Assembly: GCF_037176765.1 (NCBI RefSeq)
Contig: NC_090023.1
Coordinates: 145,334,866-145,398,865, forward strand
Reading direction: 5' to 3'
Source of the DNA: Anolis sagrei
Taxonomy: Eukaryota; Chordata; Lepidosauria; Squamata; Anolidae
Length of the DNA stretch: 64,000 nucleotides
Shown here: positions 35,140 through 46,816 of the stretch, piece by piece
Numbering within the stretch: position 1 is the first letter of the stretch
Layout: each line of letters begins with the position of its first letter
Position numbers and translations under genes: made by a program
Notes under the pieces: generated by a model
Seen by the model: the letters and a program-made list of their open reading frames with translations, nothing else
What the model was told of the DNA's origin: nothing
The model's database searches: none

Positions 35140-36660
35140 AAAGGTCACTTCATGCAACAATGCAGAATTAGTTCTTGGAAACAGAAAAAGGTAAATCTAG
35201 TGCAGAGTTTTTATCCTGTAAGACAACCAACCTTACTTTGAAAGGTACCTCTAATTTAATTAATAGAGTCTATCAGGGGAAAAAAAGATAATTATCATTT
35301 CCCCAAATAATTTTCCATGCAATCACTTTTCTCAGTAAATCGCTTCTTTTTTGCTCATGCATTTTGATTCCTTCTTATTCCTCCTTTTTATTATTCAGTC
35401 AAGGAGAAAAACAAGATATTCTGGGTCACAGACATGGTTTGTGTTGAGGCCAATCTCTATAAAGGGCTATATTTCACCAGGCAGCACACATGCTTTGCAT
35501 GAAGATGGTCGCAGACTGAATCCTTGGCCTTCTGAAGAAAAATTAGGACAGAGTCCTGCATAAAAACCCAGAAACAGCCGCTGTGAATTAAGGTAGATGA
35601 TTGTGAGTGTGTGGGAGCCACGGTCTGGCTGAGGAAAAGCTGCTTCCTATTTTTCTTGGCCTTTAACTTAAGCAAAACAGGAAAAAAATAAACCGAATAA
35701 CTCATTCATATAACAGAGGAGGGGGGATGAGGGAATATGATTAGTGGCTTGCCTAAGGCTATCCTTGAGATCAGTGACTTGGCTAAGGCTTCAATAAGAC
35801 TTTTAAACCCAACCATTTGTCTCCATAGACATCACACCGCAAAAGGAATTGCCTCTGGAGTCCTATGCCTGTTTTTTCCCATACAGAGCTGCTGTAGGAA
35901 GTAAACACACAGGTATGCTTAGTTCAATATTATTTTTACCAGTCTTCAACTACCCAAAAATTGTCCAGATATGTTCCCATCCAGACTGGTCCTTTGTCTC
36001 GTAAGAAGGAGTTGCTGGGGACACTTTGCCAACACAGTGTCCCCAGGGTTGCAAACAGCAACCTTTCTCTGCCCTGTCTAGAAATGCCACAGTTTAAACC
36101 TGATACCTTTTGCATAGTTTTACCATGGAGCTAAAGCACAGGTTTACTTATAAAATCCCTGAAAGAAGCAAACTTGTTCTGGAGTGTTATACTTATCAAA
36201 GTATTTGCTTAATTCCAATCTATTTCAAGGTATATCCAGCACTAGATGTAGCCGTGGACAAGCTAGGCAGTGGCCTTGTGTATAGAGAGCTAAAGCACAG
36301 ATTTTCTTTAAAAAGAGGGGTGCCAATTGAATAGGGTGAATTGGTTTTGTTGACTGTATTGACTGTTTTTTGTTTGCTGTATGGTAATTTACACTGGTCT
36401 AACCCTCAGTTGTGCCAGCACCTTTCAATTTTTGGGTGTTTCACAAGGAGGTATCCAGTTTCTTCTTGTGCAAGTGCAGCCAAAGGCTAGTGATTACAAC
36501 TGCCTATCTCCCTGCATCAATAGCTGGTTATAGGGCCATGCCAATGGGCTGCCTAGCTCCCCTTGGACACAGTAGCAGCAGCAGCTTTCAGTCCTGCATA
36601 CAGCAACAGCCTCTGCCCTTGATTCTTCTTTATGGTGTGTACAAAAGTTACCCAATCAGC
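35140..36660. other. Mostly unique sequence
   Basis: Several short frames, none with family support. A GAGCTAAAGCACAG phrase occurs twice (about 36127 and 36287). Confidence 0.4.
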
Positions 36661-36664
36661 ATGT

Positions 36665-36988
36665 GAGCACACAATGACAGTCAGGAGTATTGTGCTCCAA
36701 AACTCTGTCTGTCTGAATTCGGAAGTCCCAGAGTAGTTTGACGTGTTCATTCTCTGTAACTTTTTCCGGCTTGTGATCCCACCAGTTCTTTGTCGCAGGC
36801 AGATGGTATTTGTGGCACAAATTCCAAGGAATCATCTGAGCAATGGTGTTATGCCTCTGCTTGTAGTCTGTCTGCGCAATCTTCTTGCAGCAGCTGAGGA
36901 TATGATCTATTGTTTCATCTGCTTCCTATCTACATTTGGGATCTGTGATAGACTTTTCTATTCTGGTTTTGATGGCATTGGTTATTAC

Positions 36989-37024
<36 letters not shown>
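36665..37024 (-). mobile_element. LINE fragment of the R2/R4 type, antisense
   Basis: The minus strand encodes RIEKSITDPKCR, then IDHILSCCKKIAQTDYKQRH and HKYHLPATKNWWDHKPEKV, the same protein region as the start of the 21848 copy but extending further N-terminally through a Cys/His finger-like segment. An (ATT)n run is at 36977-37024. Confidence 0.72.
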
Positions 37025-37422
37025 CAATTAGAGAGGGCCTTCTAGGTGCCATTCCCAGAGTGAGGGCAGGGGGCATATTTTGAACTCATTCTGACTCGAA
37101 AATAATGTTTTCCCCTTCAGACAGGTCTTTCTTGTGTGTGTGTCTCCTGTTAAAGGACATTCAGCTGCTTTCGTGCTCGTTCAGCTGCTTTCATGCAGCT
37201 CCATCTTTCATTGCCATATTCTTAAATAATTCGTTTGCATGTTATTTGTAATTAAGATTTTGTTTTTGCTTCTGTATGTTAACACTGCAAGCTGCCTTGC
37301 AGCGCATATTGGGTGGGCAGGGGTTGTGTGTTTTAAATCAATAACATTTGGGAATACCACAAAACCGAAGCACCAAAGGCACTGCTCACATGTGGTGCTC
37401 TTCATATTCTTCCAGAATATTT

Positions 37423-37745
37423 CATAGAATCATAGAATCATAGAATCAAAGAGTTGGAAGAGACCTCATGGGCCATCCAGTCCAACCCCCTGCTAAGAAG
37501 CAGGAATATTGCATTCAAATCACCCCTGACAGATGGCCATCCAGCCTCTGCTTAAAAGCTTCCAAAGAAGGAGCCTCCACCACACTCCGGGGCAGAGAGT
37601 TCCACTGCTGAACGGCTCTCACAGTCAGGAAGTTCTTCCTAATGTTCAGATGGAATCTCCTCTCTTGTAGTTTGAAGCCATTTTTCCACGTCCTAGTCTC
37701 CAAGGAAGCAGAAAACAAGCTTGCTCCCTCCTCCCTGTGGCTTCC
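37423..37745 (-). mobile_element. CR1 LINE 3' end, antisense
   Basis: Triple GAATCATA run at the left (3' tip). The minus frame 37515-37718 encodes FSASLETRTWKNGFKLQERR and LTVRAVQQWNSLPRSVVEAP. Confidence 0.92.
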
Positions 37746-38261
37746 TCCCCATTTCTTCCTTACTGGTTCTCATACTATAGGTTCATGTTCCAAATTTTAA
37801 TGTCTAGAGATCAGCTGTATGTGGAGGAAAGCCCCGGTGTTTCCATATTTTTAGGAGAAATATGATGAGTGTTTTTTTTTTCTTTTAAAAGCAGCTGTGA
37901 AAATGAAACATTGTTCGTAAATCATTTATCTTGCAGCTGTCTGTGTGCGTGTTTGTATCATTTCTGTGGACAGGATCTAAAGATAAACTGCACAGTGGAT
38001 GGATGTAGCATAAATAACAGCAGACCCACATCATTTCCCTGCCTGTTGTTCTCATTGCCCCTGCTGAGACTGGCAAAGCTTCTTGGCTGAAGGCTGTGTG
38101 AACTCTGTCTATAAACCACCCTGTGCTCTGGCTGTGTGTCTGATGTACCTTCATGGCCCATAAACCGCGCCTCATAATCCCCTCAAGTCCCTGGCTTTTC
38201 TCCATTGCTCTCCAATTTCTCCAGGCTGCTGATGCAAGAAGCTGCATTGGCTGACACTCAC
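37746..38261. other. Sequence 3' of FAM216B-like exon 2
   Basis: Minus-strand open frames continue here from exon 2 but lose similarity at the donor. No repeat is recognised. Confidence 0.4.
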
Positions 38262-38382
38262 CCAGCACGTTCTGGCGCTGGAGATTGATCGCATACCGAT
38301 GGTACAACATTTCCCTCGGTGCCTTGCTGTCATATATTCTCATAATGCTGTAAAAGTAGCCTCTCTGTCCTCTCTTCAAATC
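38262..38382 (-). CDS. FAM216B: FAM216B-like exon 2 (conserved core)
   Basis: On the minus strand the acceptor TTCTAACAG and a perfect donor GTGAGT bound 121 nt, phase 0 to phase 1. It encodes YFYSIMRIYDSKAP and LYHRYAINLQRQNVLG, the most conserved part of the family. The frame runs on past the donor for about 120 codons, but that part has no resemblance to the family and is probably intronic. Confidence 0.82.
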
Positions 38383-41300
38383 CTGTTAGAACAAAGCCCG
38401 AATCAGTTATAGATAGCAAAGAGATGAAAAACCCCAAAACGGCCACCCATGCAGCAAAACAACACAAAAGGAAAATGTTTGAATTTGGGGTCAGGTTAAA
38501 CATTCTTTGTTCCCCTTTTCATCACTGAAAAAGGTAAATACATATGCAAACATAAACAAATGTATCTGCCTTCAGTTTGGATGAAGCTGATGGAAAAAAG
38601 ATGTTTTCCCCCATCAGTTCCTTCCTAAAAATGGTTCTTCCACTGGAAAAGCTCATTCAGCAGAGAGACTGGCAAGAGCAATGGTCTAAGAAACTCTTGC
38701 AGATTAACAATCCTCCCCAGTTTCCATTTGCTTACCTAGGGGCCCTTCTAGATAGGCCCTATATCCCAGGATCTGATCACAGGTTTTCTGATTTAAAATG
38801 GATTATATGAGTCCACACTGCCAGATAATCTGGGATAAACATAAAACCTGGGATTATATCCTGGGATATAGGGTGTGTCTGGAAGGGCCGTAGGAGACTT
38901 GCATACCTTTCAGCTGCATCTCAATAGCATCAGATTCTTAGGGAGCCATTGGGGCTGAGGACTGGCATTCCATTGACAAAGTGTTTAAAACTGCACAGTA
39001 CCCCAAGAGCTTTGACTGGTAACCAGGAAATAAATCCTCAAATTAAAATAAATAAAATAAGCCAGGCATCGTTTCCAGGTTTTTTGATTATTCAACTGAT
39101 AAAATGATTATGATGACAATGATAATAGTTTATTTGCCAAGAAGATGGTTGGTAAGTTTCCCCACAGCTTGAAAGTCCATCTGATAATACACCTTTTATA
39201 AGAGAGTGTTAAGGTTTGTTCTTTAGCAGTGGTTCTCAGCCTGTGGGTCCCCAGATGTTTTGACTTTTAACTCCCAGAAATCCTAACAGTTGGTAAACTG
39301 GCTGGAATTTCTGGGAGTTGTTGACCAAAACGCCTGGGGACCTACAGATTGAGAACCAGTATTCTATAGGATATTTAGGCAACCCTATTTTGGGGTCTTT
39401 TTTTTTGCTAGATTTCTGCTATTGCCATTTTCACAGGCGAGAGAGTTGACTTTCCCAAGGTCACCCAGTAGGTTTCCATGGCTAAATGCTGATTCAAATT
39501 CTGGTCTCCCAGAGTTCTAGTCCAACACCCAGGGTAGACTCATATAATAAAGTTCAAATTCAAAGCATATAATCTGGATTCAGAAACTGGATTATATGGC
39601 AATGTGTATCCAGTCACAGTGGCCTAGTTCAACACTCAAACTACTGCACATGCTACCTTAAAAACAGCTCCAGGATCTCTGCCACTGATACCTGCAGTCC
39701 AAACTATTGTTTAATTCAGTGCTTTAATTCAAACTAGCTTATGGGTGAACCAGCAGGTACTTTTTCCAATGTACACTAAATCAGTTCCATGTTTTTGCCC
39801 ATTGGCTGGAATTATTTTTTCCACTTTCTGGAAATTCACCTGGGATAACAACCAGTGGTTTGTGGGGTGGTACTCATCCATGGATCACCATTACAGGTAA
39901 TGTTGATATAATTTATTTACTGTATTTGTATACCACCCTTCTCAGCCCCCAGGCAATTCAGGGCAGTTTACAATGGCAATGATTCAATGCTCAAAAACAC
40001 CATAAAACATTTTAAAAGATTAACACATAATATAATACCATAACAAGAATATTAAAAAATAGATCGTTTGAGTCTCTTAATAATAAACATTGTCCCACCT
40101 CATCATCCAATTCCTATGTCTTTTACCTTGCAATTTCAAGTGCTTGCTCAAACAACCAAGTCTTGACTCTTTTCTGAAAGGTTAAGAGGGAGGGGGCCGA
40201 TCTAATGTCCCCAGGAAGGGTGTTCCATACCCGAGGGGCCACCACTGAGAAGGCCCTGTCTTGTCCCCACCAAACGTGTTTGTGGCACAGGCGGGATTTT
40301 ATTTACTGCACTTATATACTGCAATTCTCAGCCCAAGGGTGACTCATTGCGGTGTACAACATGGAAAAACAAGAGCAATTTACAAAACATAGTGTAAAAT
40401 AATCCACAATTCATCATTATCAGAAAAACATCTTATCAAAACATCAACATTACTACAAAAGCAATTCCGAATCATCTCATCGTCAAACCCACAATCCGAT
40501 ATCATTTCCGTTGTTCCATTCCTATGGTCAAATTACCAGTCATTGCACTTCTTGATCAAATGCCTTCTTAAACAGCCAGGTCTTTAACTTCCTGCGGAAT
40601 ATCAACAGGAGGGGGCTAGCCTGATGTCAACGGGAAGGGTGTTCCACAGCCGAGGAGCCACCACCGAGAAGGCCCTATCTCTCGTCCCCACCAGCCATGC
40701 CTGTGACGCAGGCGGGATTGAGAGCAGGGCCTCTCCAGATGATCTTAAAGTCCTAGCAGGTTCATAAGGGAAGATGCATTCAGATAGGCAAGTTGGGCCA
40801 GAACCGTTTAGGGCTTTATAGGGTAAAGCCAGCATTTAGAATTGTGTCCGGTAGCAGACTGGCAGCCAGTGGAGCTGGTACAACAGAGGAGTTGTATGCT
40901 CCCTGAGTGTCGCTCCTGTTATTAATCTGGCTGCTGTCCGTTGGACCATTTGAAGCTTCCAGACAGTCTTCAAAGGCAGCCCCACATAGAGCGTGTTGCA
41001 GTAGTCTATATGGGATGTAACCAGAGCATGGACTACCATGGCCAAGTCAGACTTCCCACAGTATGGACACCACTGGCACACAAGTTTTTCTTATGCAAAT
41101 GCTCCCCTGGTCACCACCAAAACCTGGGGATCCAGGCTCAGCGATGAATCCAGGATCACTCCCCCTGCATCTTCAGGGGGAGTGTAACCCTGTCCAACAC
41201 AGGCTGTAACCCTATGCGCTGTTAACTAACTGATAACTCCAAGGTTTCAAGGAGAAGCCTTTCCTGATGCTGCCTGAAGATATCAGGCACTGAACATGGG

Positions 41301-41564
41301 ATCTTTGGCTCTAGCCTTGAGAAGCAGCCCAGAGGAGAGAATGAGGAGGGGGAGAGCCACATCTATCACAATGAACTCATTAGGGGAAAGGCAGAATATA
41401 AATCTATCAAATTGCAGAATGCTGAGATTGCCACCAGCGATAAAGAATGCAGCTCACAGAAATACCTTCATTAAGGGGGAGTCCTGAGCAGATGAAGGGA
41501 CATGTATGCAAAGAAGTTTAGGAGTATAGCAAGTGCTTCCATTTCGTTTGTAGTATTCTCCCAT
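38262..41564 (-). CDS. FAM216B: FAM216B-like protein, first two coding exons (partial gene)
   Basis: Two minus-strand exons join in phase to give 73 residues before the next junction. Exon 1 (41466-41564) encodes 33 residues, MGEYYKRN...IHVPSS..DSPLMK; exon 2 (38262-38382) encodes DLKRGQRGYFYSIMRIYDSK and continues to LQRQNVL. From memory, human FAM216B has the same 33-residue first part (MG...KR, I-x-VPPS, SLLK) and a central QRYFYSIMRIYNSRP motif followed by LQ-x-Q-x-LL-G. The family is small, intracellular and of unknown function; I assign no biochemical role. The remaining C-terminal exon, starting in phase 1, was not recognised at lower coordinates. FAM216A is the main alternative, but the N-terminal match favours B. 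Confidence 0.78.
38738..38892. mobile_element. Palindromic MITE in FAM216B intron
   Basis: GGGGCCCTTCTAGATAGGCC mirrored by GTGTGTCTGGAAGGGCC, with CCACACTGCCAGATAATCTG inside. Confidence 0.85.
39227..39361. mobile_element. hAT MITE, 135 bp
   Basis: CAGTGGTTCTCAGCCTGTGG to GATTGAGAACCAGTA. Flanks TTCTTTAG and TTCTATAG differ at one base. Same family as 18365 and 18957. Confidence 0.88.
39425..39650 (-). repeat. MIR-like SINE, antisense, with MITE arm
   Basis: TTTCCCAAGGTCACCCAGTA is the classic antisense MIR core. From about 39530 to 39615 it is interrupted by one arm of the ATATAATCCAG MITE. Confidence 0.65.
39908..40301 (-). mobile_element. L2-clade LINE 3' end, antisense, first of two
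   Basis: TTTATTTACTGTATTTGTAT and CTCAGCCCCCAGGCAATTCA at left, ending with GAGGGGCCACCACTGAGAAG. Confidence 0.8.
40302..41195 (-). mobile_element. L2-clade LINE 3' end, antisense, second of two
   Basis: A fresh 3' tail (ATTTACTGCACTTATATACT) begins directly after the first copy. Minus frames 40602-41081 encode HIDYCNTLYVGLPLKTVWKL, WLPVCYRTQF, LSECIFPYEPARTLRSSGEA and FSVVAPRLWNTLPVDIRLAP. The reading frame is shifted once near 40836. Confidence 0.88.
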
Positions 41565-41577
41565 CCTTGTCCTGTTT
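41466..41577 (-). CDS. FAM216B: FAM216B-like exon 1 (coding 41466-41564)
   Basis: On the minus strand TTTCTGCATTTCAG precedes the exon and GTATTT follows it. Thirteen untranslated bases precede the ATG at 41562-41564, so at least one further non-coding exon is expected upstream. The donor (GTATTT) is not the strongest consensus. The 33 codons end exactly at the junction, as in the human protein. Confidence 0.75.
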
Positions 41578-41579
41578 CT

Positions 41580-42380
41580 GAAATGCAGAAAGCAAACCAA
41601 CGGTGATGGTAAAATAAAAGCAAAACAACGTTGTGAAAAATAATAATGTTTAATTCCTTGAAAACAGTTATGCAATTGCAATGAAACTTCGTATTTCTTT
41701 TTAGCTGAGTCTGCCCAAGACATTTTGCTATCTGAAACAGAGTAGCTGCACACACACCTACCCGAGTCAAGATACATATTACTCAAAACTTGTCAAGTTA
41801 TTTTACCACATGAGGCAGAAAATCCAATAAACAGATCTTCCTATCCCTGGTACTAAAAATGTGACAACAATAAATTAAACAACTAACCATTTGCAGACCC
41901 CATGTGGCTATACATCATAAACAACCGTACCTCTGGACAGATAATTGGATCTACAGAGAGGGATTATGGTTATAACCAGTTAAATGGGCTTATATGTTAG
42001 GTGGGTACGGTAAAGGCACAAATTGCCTTCCGTTTGAAAAAGTAGCTGCTTGTTCTGTACTTTTCTTAACAACTCATCATGAGATTAATATTTTAGAAGA
42101 TATTTGTTCACTTTTCTCCACTGTTGCTCTGACAATGTTAGGGTGGTGTAGAAGGTGCTCTCTCTTCTCAGTTTGACTTTTATGGCAGCTCTATCTGGCA
42201 GGTTGGCTAAGAGCCAAGGAGATGTGGTACTGAACAAAGCTTCACAAAGCCTTTTGCCCAAAAACAATCAGCCCTCCTCCTTCACTGGGGTTAGTACATG
42301 GACCATACAAGAAATAGTTTCTTGCTGCTAATTCCAAACCTTTCACACAAACTGCAGCAGGTTAGCCATGGATAATAGGG
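41580..42380. other. Sequence upstream of FAM216B-like exon 1
   Basis: Would hold the expected untranslated first exon and promoter of the minus-strand gene; I cannot place either. Confidence 0.35.
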
Positions 42381-43685
42381 TGCATCTATACTATAAAATG
42401 AATGCAGTTTGACAGCACTTTAACTGTTATAGCTCTGTTATTGGGAAATTGGACTCCTCTCCTAAAAGATGAACTCAACACAAGCTGCATGAATTCTTAT
42501 TTTTATACAACTTCGCACTTCTGAGAAAGCGGCTTCCCTCCATGCCACCCTTTGCCCTACTTTCATTGATGCTGCCATGGAAGGCTGGCTGATTTCACAC
42601 CACAAAGACATTAACATATCCCCCTATGAATGAATGGATCCCCTCAGGAAAAGTCTCCACAGGAAATGCTCTCAACCCTCCCTTTCCCCCACATGTTATT
42701 ATCCCTGTATATTTAAAAAGACATTTAAAATGGGCTTTTTCTCTGCTCCTGAATCTGTCTGTGTACGTTCTTGAGATTTATTCATAAACCCTGTACAATG
42801 TCATTCATAATTCTTGCATGGTGATGTGTTCATTGATGAAAGTATAACTGTGTATGCTGTGTAGGGAGAGATGCACTTATACAGTTCAGCGTGCAACTCC
42901 CAAAAAACCTGTTACATAATATAATATGGCCAGTTTGTGTACCGGTGGCTCTTCTGGCTTCCTACTCATTGTAAAGCTCATCATGTAGGGTTTTTCCAGC
43001 TTATTGATAAGATCCTGGGGATGGGTGCACAGTTACCAGTGTATAATTTCCATTGAACCTAATTGACCACAGTGTTCACAGGACTCTTTCTTTGTGTAAA
43101 CTGAACTAAATAATGAATTCTATCATGTACTGTTTTCCATACTGCCACACGACATTCCTGAGGTCTGCACCTCCCTCGGGGGCAGACATTTAAATGGACC
43201 CATATTTCAAAACAATGAATAATGGCTTTTTGAGTTTTCCAGCACCAGGAGAACCAATCAGTGGATTGTCTTATGGAGCCAACAGCCAGTGGCATCCCAA
43301 ATCATAGCTGGACATGCTTTCAGTCAATCAGAGACTGCCATGGGTGCTCTGAATAGCTGTCAAAGTGTTTAAATATGTTGTGTATTTTGCATTGGGTTAT
43401 GTCAGATCTTTGAAAGTGCAGACTCTATTCCGACATCCTTTCTGGCTGAAAAGAATAAACCTCTGTTCTTGTTGCCTTCAAACCTGGTTTGCATTTTATT
43501 CTTACCTTTGGAGTAGTGAAGCACACCAGGCTCCGAATCCCAACCTGTGGTTTGAGAGGATATTGAAATCAGCTCAATGTTACAGAATCATGAGAGTTGT
43601 GGTTTTATAAGGTCTTTAGCTTGTTTTGTAAAATACTGTTTGTATCTTACCAAAATACAACTTACATTATTCATATAGCATTTAA

Positions 43686-43925
43686 GGTGCATCTACACTG
43701 TAGAATTAAGGCCGTTTGAAACCACATTAAGTGCTATAGCTCTATGCTATGGAATCTTAGGAGTTGTAATTTGCTGAGGCACCAGCATTCTTTTGCAGAG
43801 AACACATTGCATTGAGCCATGGCAGTTAAAGCCATGTCAAATTGCATTAATTCTACACTGTATATGCATCTGAGCCATACGGTTAAAGTGTAGTCAAATG
43901 GCATTAATTTTGTAATGAAGATTCA
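43686..43925. mobile_element. Palindromic MITE (GCATCTACACTGTAGAATTAA family)
   Basis: GGTGCATCTACACTGTAGAA with GCTATGGAATCTTAGGAGTT and, inverted, GCATTAATTCTACACTGTAT. A partial copy lies at about 42380-42440 and others at 45584 and 57180. Confidence 0.8.
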
Positions 43926-43927
43926 CC

Positions 43928-43932
43928 CTAAC

Positions 43933-43966
<34 letters not shown>

Positions 43967-44560
43967 TATTCATACCCCGCCACTATCTCCCCAAATGAGA
44001 CTCGGGCGGCGTACAGGAGGCCAAGCCCAGCAGTACAATACAATAAAATAAAACCAAGACAGCATCATGATAATAACAATAAGACATAAGAATACAATAA
44101 AAACAATACAAAACTAATGCAATACAAAATCAATCCCAAGGGCGGACCACCTGTACAAATTAAAAAGATAAAAAACTCAGGATGCAATAAGGATGAAAAA
44201 GAAATGTTTGTATGGGAAAAGCTCATAGAACGGAATAGTGGAGACAGGCTTTCAGACAGGCAGGGAGAAGGACAATATGAGGACAACCCTTGTGGGAGAG
44301 CAACAAAAGGAAATATCAGATCCTTTTCCAAAGACACAACAGAAGAGCCAAGTTTTGAGATCCTTCTTGAAGGCTACTAAGGTGGGGCCTTGCCTAATCT
44401 CCCCAGGCAATGAGTTCCAGAGTTGAGGAGCCACAGAGGAGAAAGCTCTCTCCCTTGTTCCTGCAAGTCAAGCCTGTGATAAAGGAAGGGGTGAAAGGAG
44501 GGCCTCCTCCGAAGATAAAAGAGATCGGGCGGGTTTGTGGAAGAAGAGAAGGTCATGAAG
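43928..44560 (-). mobile_element. L2/CR1-type LINE 3' end, antisense, with (AAT)n
   Basis: An AAT run, then ATACCCCGCCACTATCTCCC. The minus frame at 44252-44434 encodes MAPQLWNSLPGEIRQGPTLV then KKDLKTWLF, the last residues of the protein. Confidence 0.85.
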
Positions 44561-44624
44561 GTAGGTGGGTCCCAAACCTTAGTTTGCCTAGCTGAAATGG
44601 GAGTGAACTGGATTCAAATCATGG

Positions 44625-44735
44625 GCCCCACTGTCATACACTGCAGTTTCAGAATGCAGTTCAACTGCATTGAACTGAATTATTTGAGTCAACATTGCCA
44701 TATAGTGCATTACATGGCAGTGTAGATGAGGCCTT
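44625..44735. mobile_element. Palindromic MITE, short
   Basis: GGCCCCACTGTCATACACTG and ACATGGCAGTGTAGATGAGGCC are inverted ends. Confidence 0.75.
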
Positions 44736-45583
44736 TGTGTAGTCTCTTTTACATTGTAATCTGCTATACAGGTGGCTATGAGAATGAAACATAGCTGAGG
44801 CCCAACAACATATTGGGGGAAAGGCAGGAAAAGAATAATTATCAAGTAATACAGTACTATCATCAAGCAACTGAACTATACATTTTCCATCTAGGTAATT
44901 GCCCAGGATTCCCATTTATTTCTAGCCAAAACAATACTGGAAATGTCACTACATTTTTCAAAGACTGCTTGCTGAGTTCAGCGCTATGCAAACACTGCTA
45001 AACAAACTCTGATACAACATCTATAATAATTGACGCAAATATATATTTGTGGGCCAAAAACATTCAATAACAAAAATTTGTCACTTCTTCTACATAGTTG
45101 GAATGTGAAAGAGTCAATATAAAATAAAATTCCTCAATCACTGACTCACCTGTGGAAAGTAGCAGCACTCTTTCTTCACAAGATAATTATAAATATTATA
45201 TTCAGCATCTCCCAAGAACCACAATACCTCCTGTTCTGTTGACAAATAACCTAGCAACAGAAAAGAAAGAGCGAGGACGAGCCTTGGATGAGTGCCTGGA
45301 GGAACTGTTGACTGGCTGTCTACTTCCAGACTGGCTTATTCATTGTGTCAAATGTTTCTTACAGGCACTGACTGGATCATTATTGGCTTGGTTTTACAAA
45401 ATATGTCCTTTATTGTGGACATATTGTAGACTTAAGTGAATGCATGAACAGGAAAATAGAACTTATCAGAGAAAGAATGTTTGCCCACAAGCAGCATCTC
45501 ATATCTTCCCCCAATTAAAGCCAATGTTAATTCCAATATAAATCTTCCCTGACCCAGATCCATGAGGAAGGGCAGACTGAGGA

Positions 45584-46150
45584 TGTATCTACACCAGGGC
45601 TCCTCAAACTTTTTAAACAGGGGGCCAGGTCATAGTCCCTCAAACTGTTGGAGGGCCGGATTATTATTTGAAAAAGAACATGAATAAATTCCCATGAACA
45701 TGGCACATATCTTATTTGTAGTTCAAAAACACTTAAAAACAATACAATAATTAAATGAACAATTTTAACAAATATAAACTTATTAGTTTTTCAATGGGAA
45801 GTGTGGACCTGCTTTTGGCTGATGAGATAGGATTGTTGTTGCTTTGTGCTTTCAAGTAGTTTCAGACTTAGGTTGACCCTGAGCAAGGGCTGGGTAAATG
45901 ACCTTGGAGGGCCATATCTGGCCCCCAAGCCGTAGTTGAGGACCCCTGATCTACACTGTATAATTAATGCAGTTATATCCCACTTTAATTAACATGGTTC
46001 AGTGCTATGGAATCATGGGAGCTGTAGTTTGGCTGGTGAGAGAGAAGACACAGAGCTGCCCCCTCACTAAACTACAAATCCCATGATTCCATAGAATTGA
46101 GCCATGACAGTTAAAGTGGTAACCAACGGCATTAATTCTAAGGCTACATG
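45584..46150. mobile_element. Palindromic MITE split by a hAT element
   Basis: The MITE start (GATGTATCTACAC) is separated from its body (TGTATAATTAATGCAG onward) by the element at 45595. The arms AATCATGGGAGCTGTAGTTT and AAACTACAAATCCCATGATT are inverted. Confidence 0.78.
45595..45948. mobile_element. hAT element, 354 bp
   Basis: CAGGGCTCCTCAAACTTTTT to GTAGTTGAGGACCCCTG. The exact duplication ATCTACAC lies at 45587-45594 and 45949-45956. Confidence 0.95.
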
Positions 46151-46159
46151 CATTCTGAA

Positions 46160-46800
46160 AAATTGCCCAAACATCAGTGATCTCCAGAGCTATATTGAGA
46201 TTTGAACATGGATTTCCTGTCATACCCAAAGTTTAAACTTTGCACACTAGCAATTGCAGCAAACAGTAATTTTCTCTATTTCTTCTAGCTATTTAAAGCA
46301 AGCATTTATTGGACCAACCCACAAATAAATAAAGTGTATGACATGAGAAACGTATCCAGTATTCAATCTGTCAACTACTTCCTGAAGAACATATAGAGCA
46401 AATAGAAACCATCTGATTTATGGGATCAAAAAACAGTTTCATTTGAAAATACTACATCTGTGTTTATAACTGACAATTATTGGCAAGGTGTTTTCTTTCC
46501 CTTTTTGTTATTTAACTGGTGTAACCGAGAGGTATTTGTGTAACTGATGATACGCTCTCCATATGTGCAACCAGATATGATTGTCAACATGTGGTGGTGA
46601 GAATTAGAAGACAGCAGAATACCCAGAACAGTTGTTTACCATTCTTGTACAACATAACAGCATATTCCCTTAGCTAGATGGGCATTTGTCATTCGGCAAA
46701 CATCAGCCAAGACTTTCCCACCATACATTCAGCTGAAGAGCTGATGGTACATATGCAGCCTTATAGCTAAAAAATTCCTGGATAGCCCTTTCTGCTTAGG
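46160..46800. other. Unassigned sequence
   Basis: No gene or named repeat recognised. Confidence 0.35.
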
Positions 46801-46816
46801 GGACATAGAGATAGAG

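Noticed and set aside
37885-38379. 164-codon minus frame running through FAM216B-like exon 2
   Set aside because: Only the part before the GTGAGT donor at 38261 resembles the family; the rest lacks any protein features and is read as intron.
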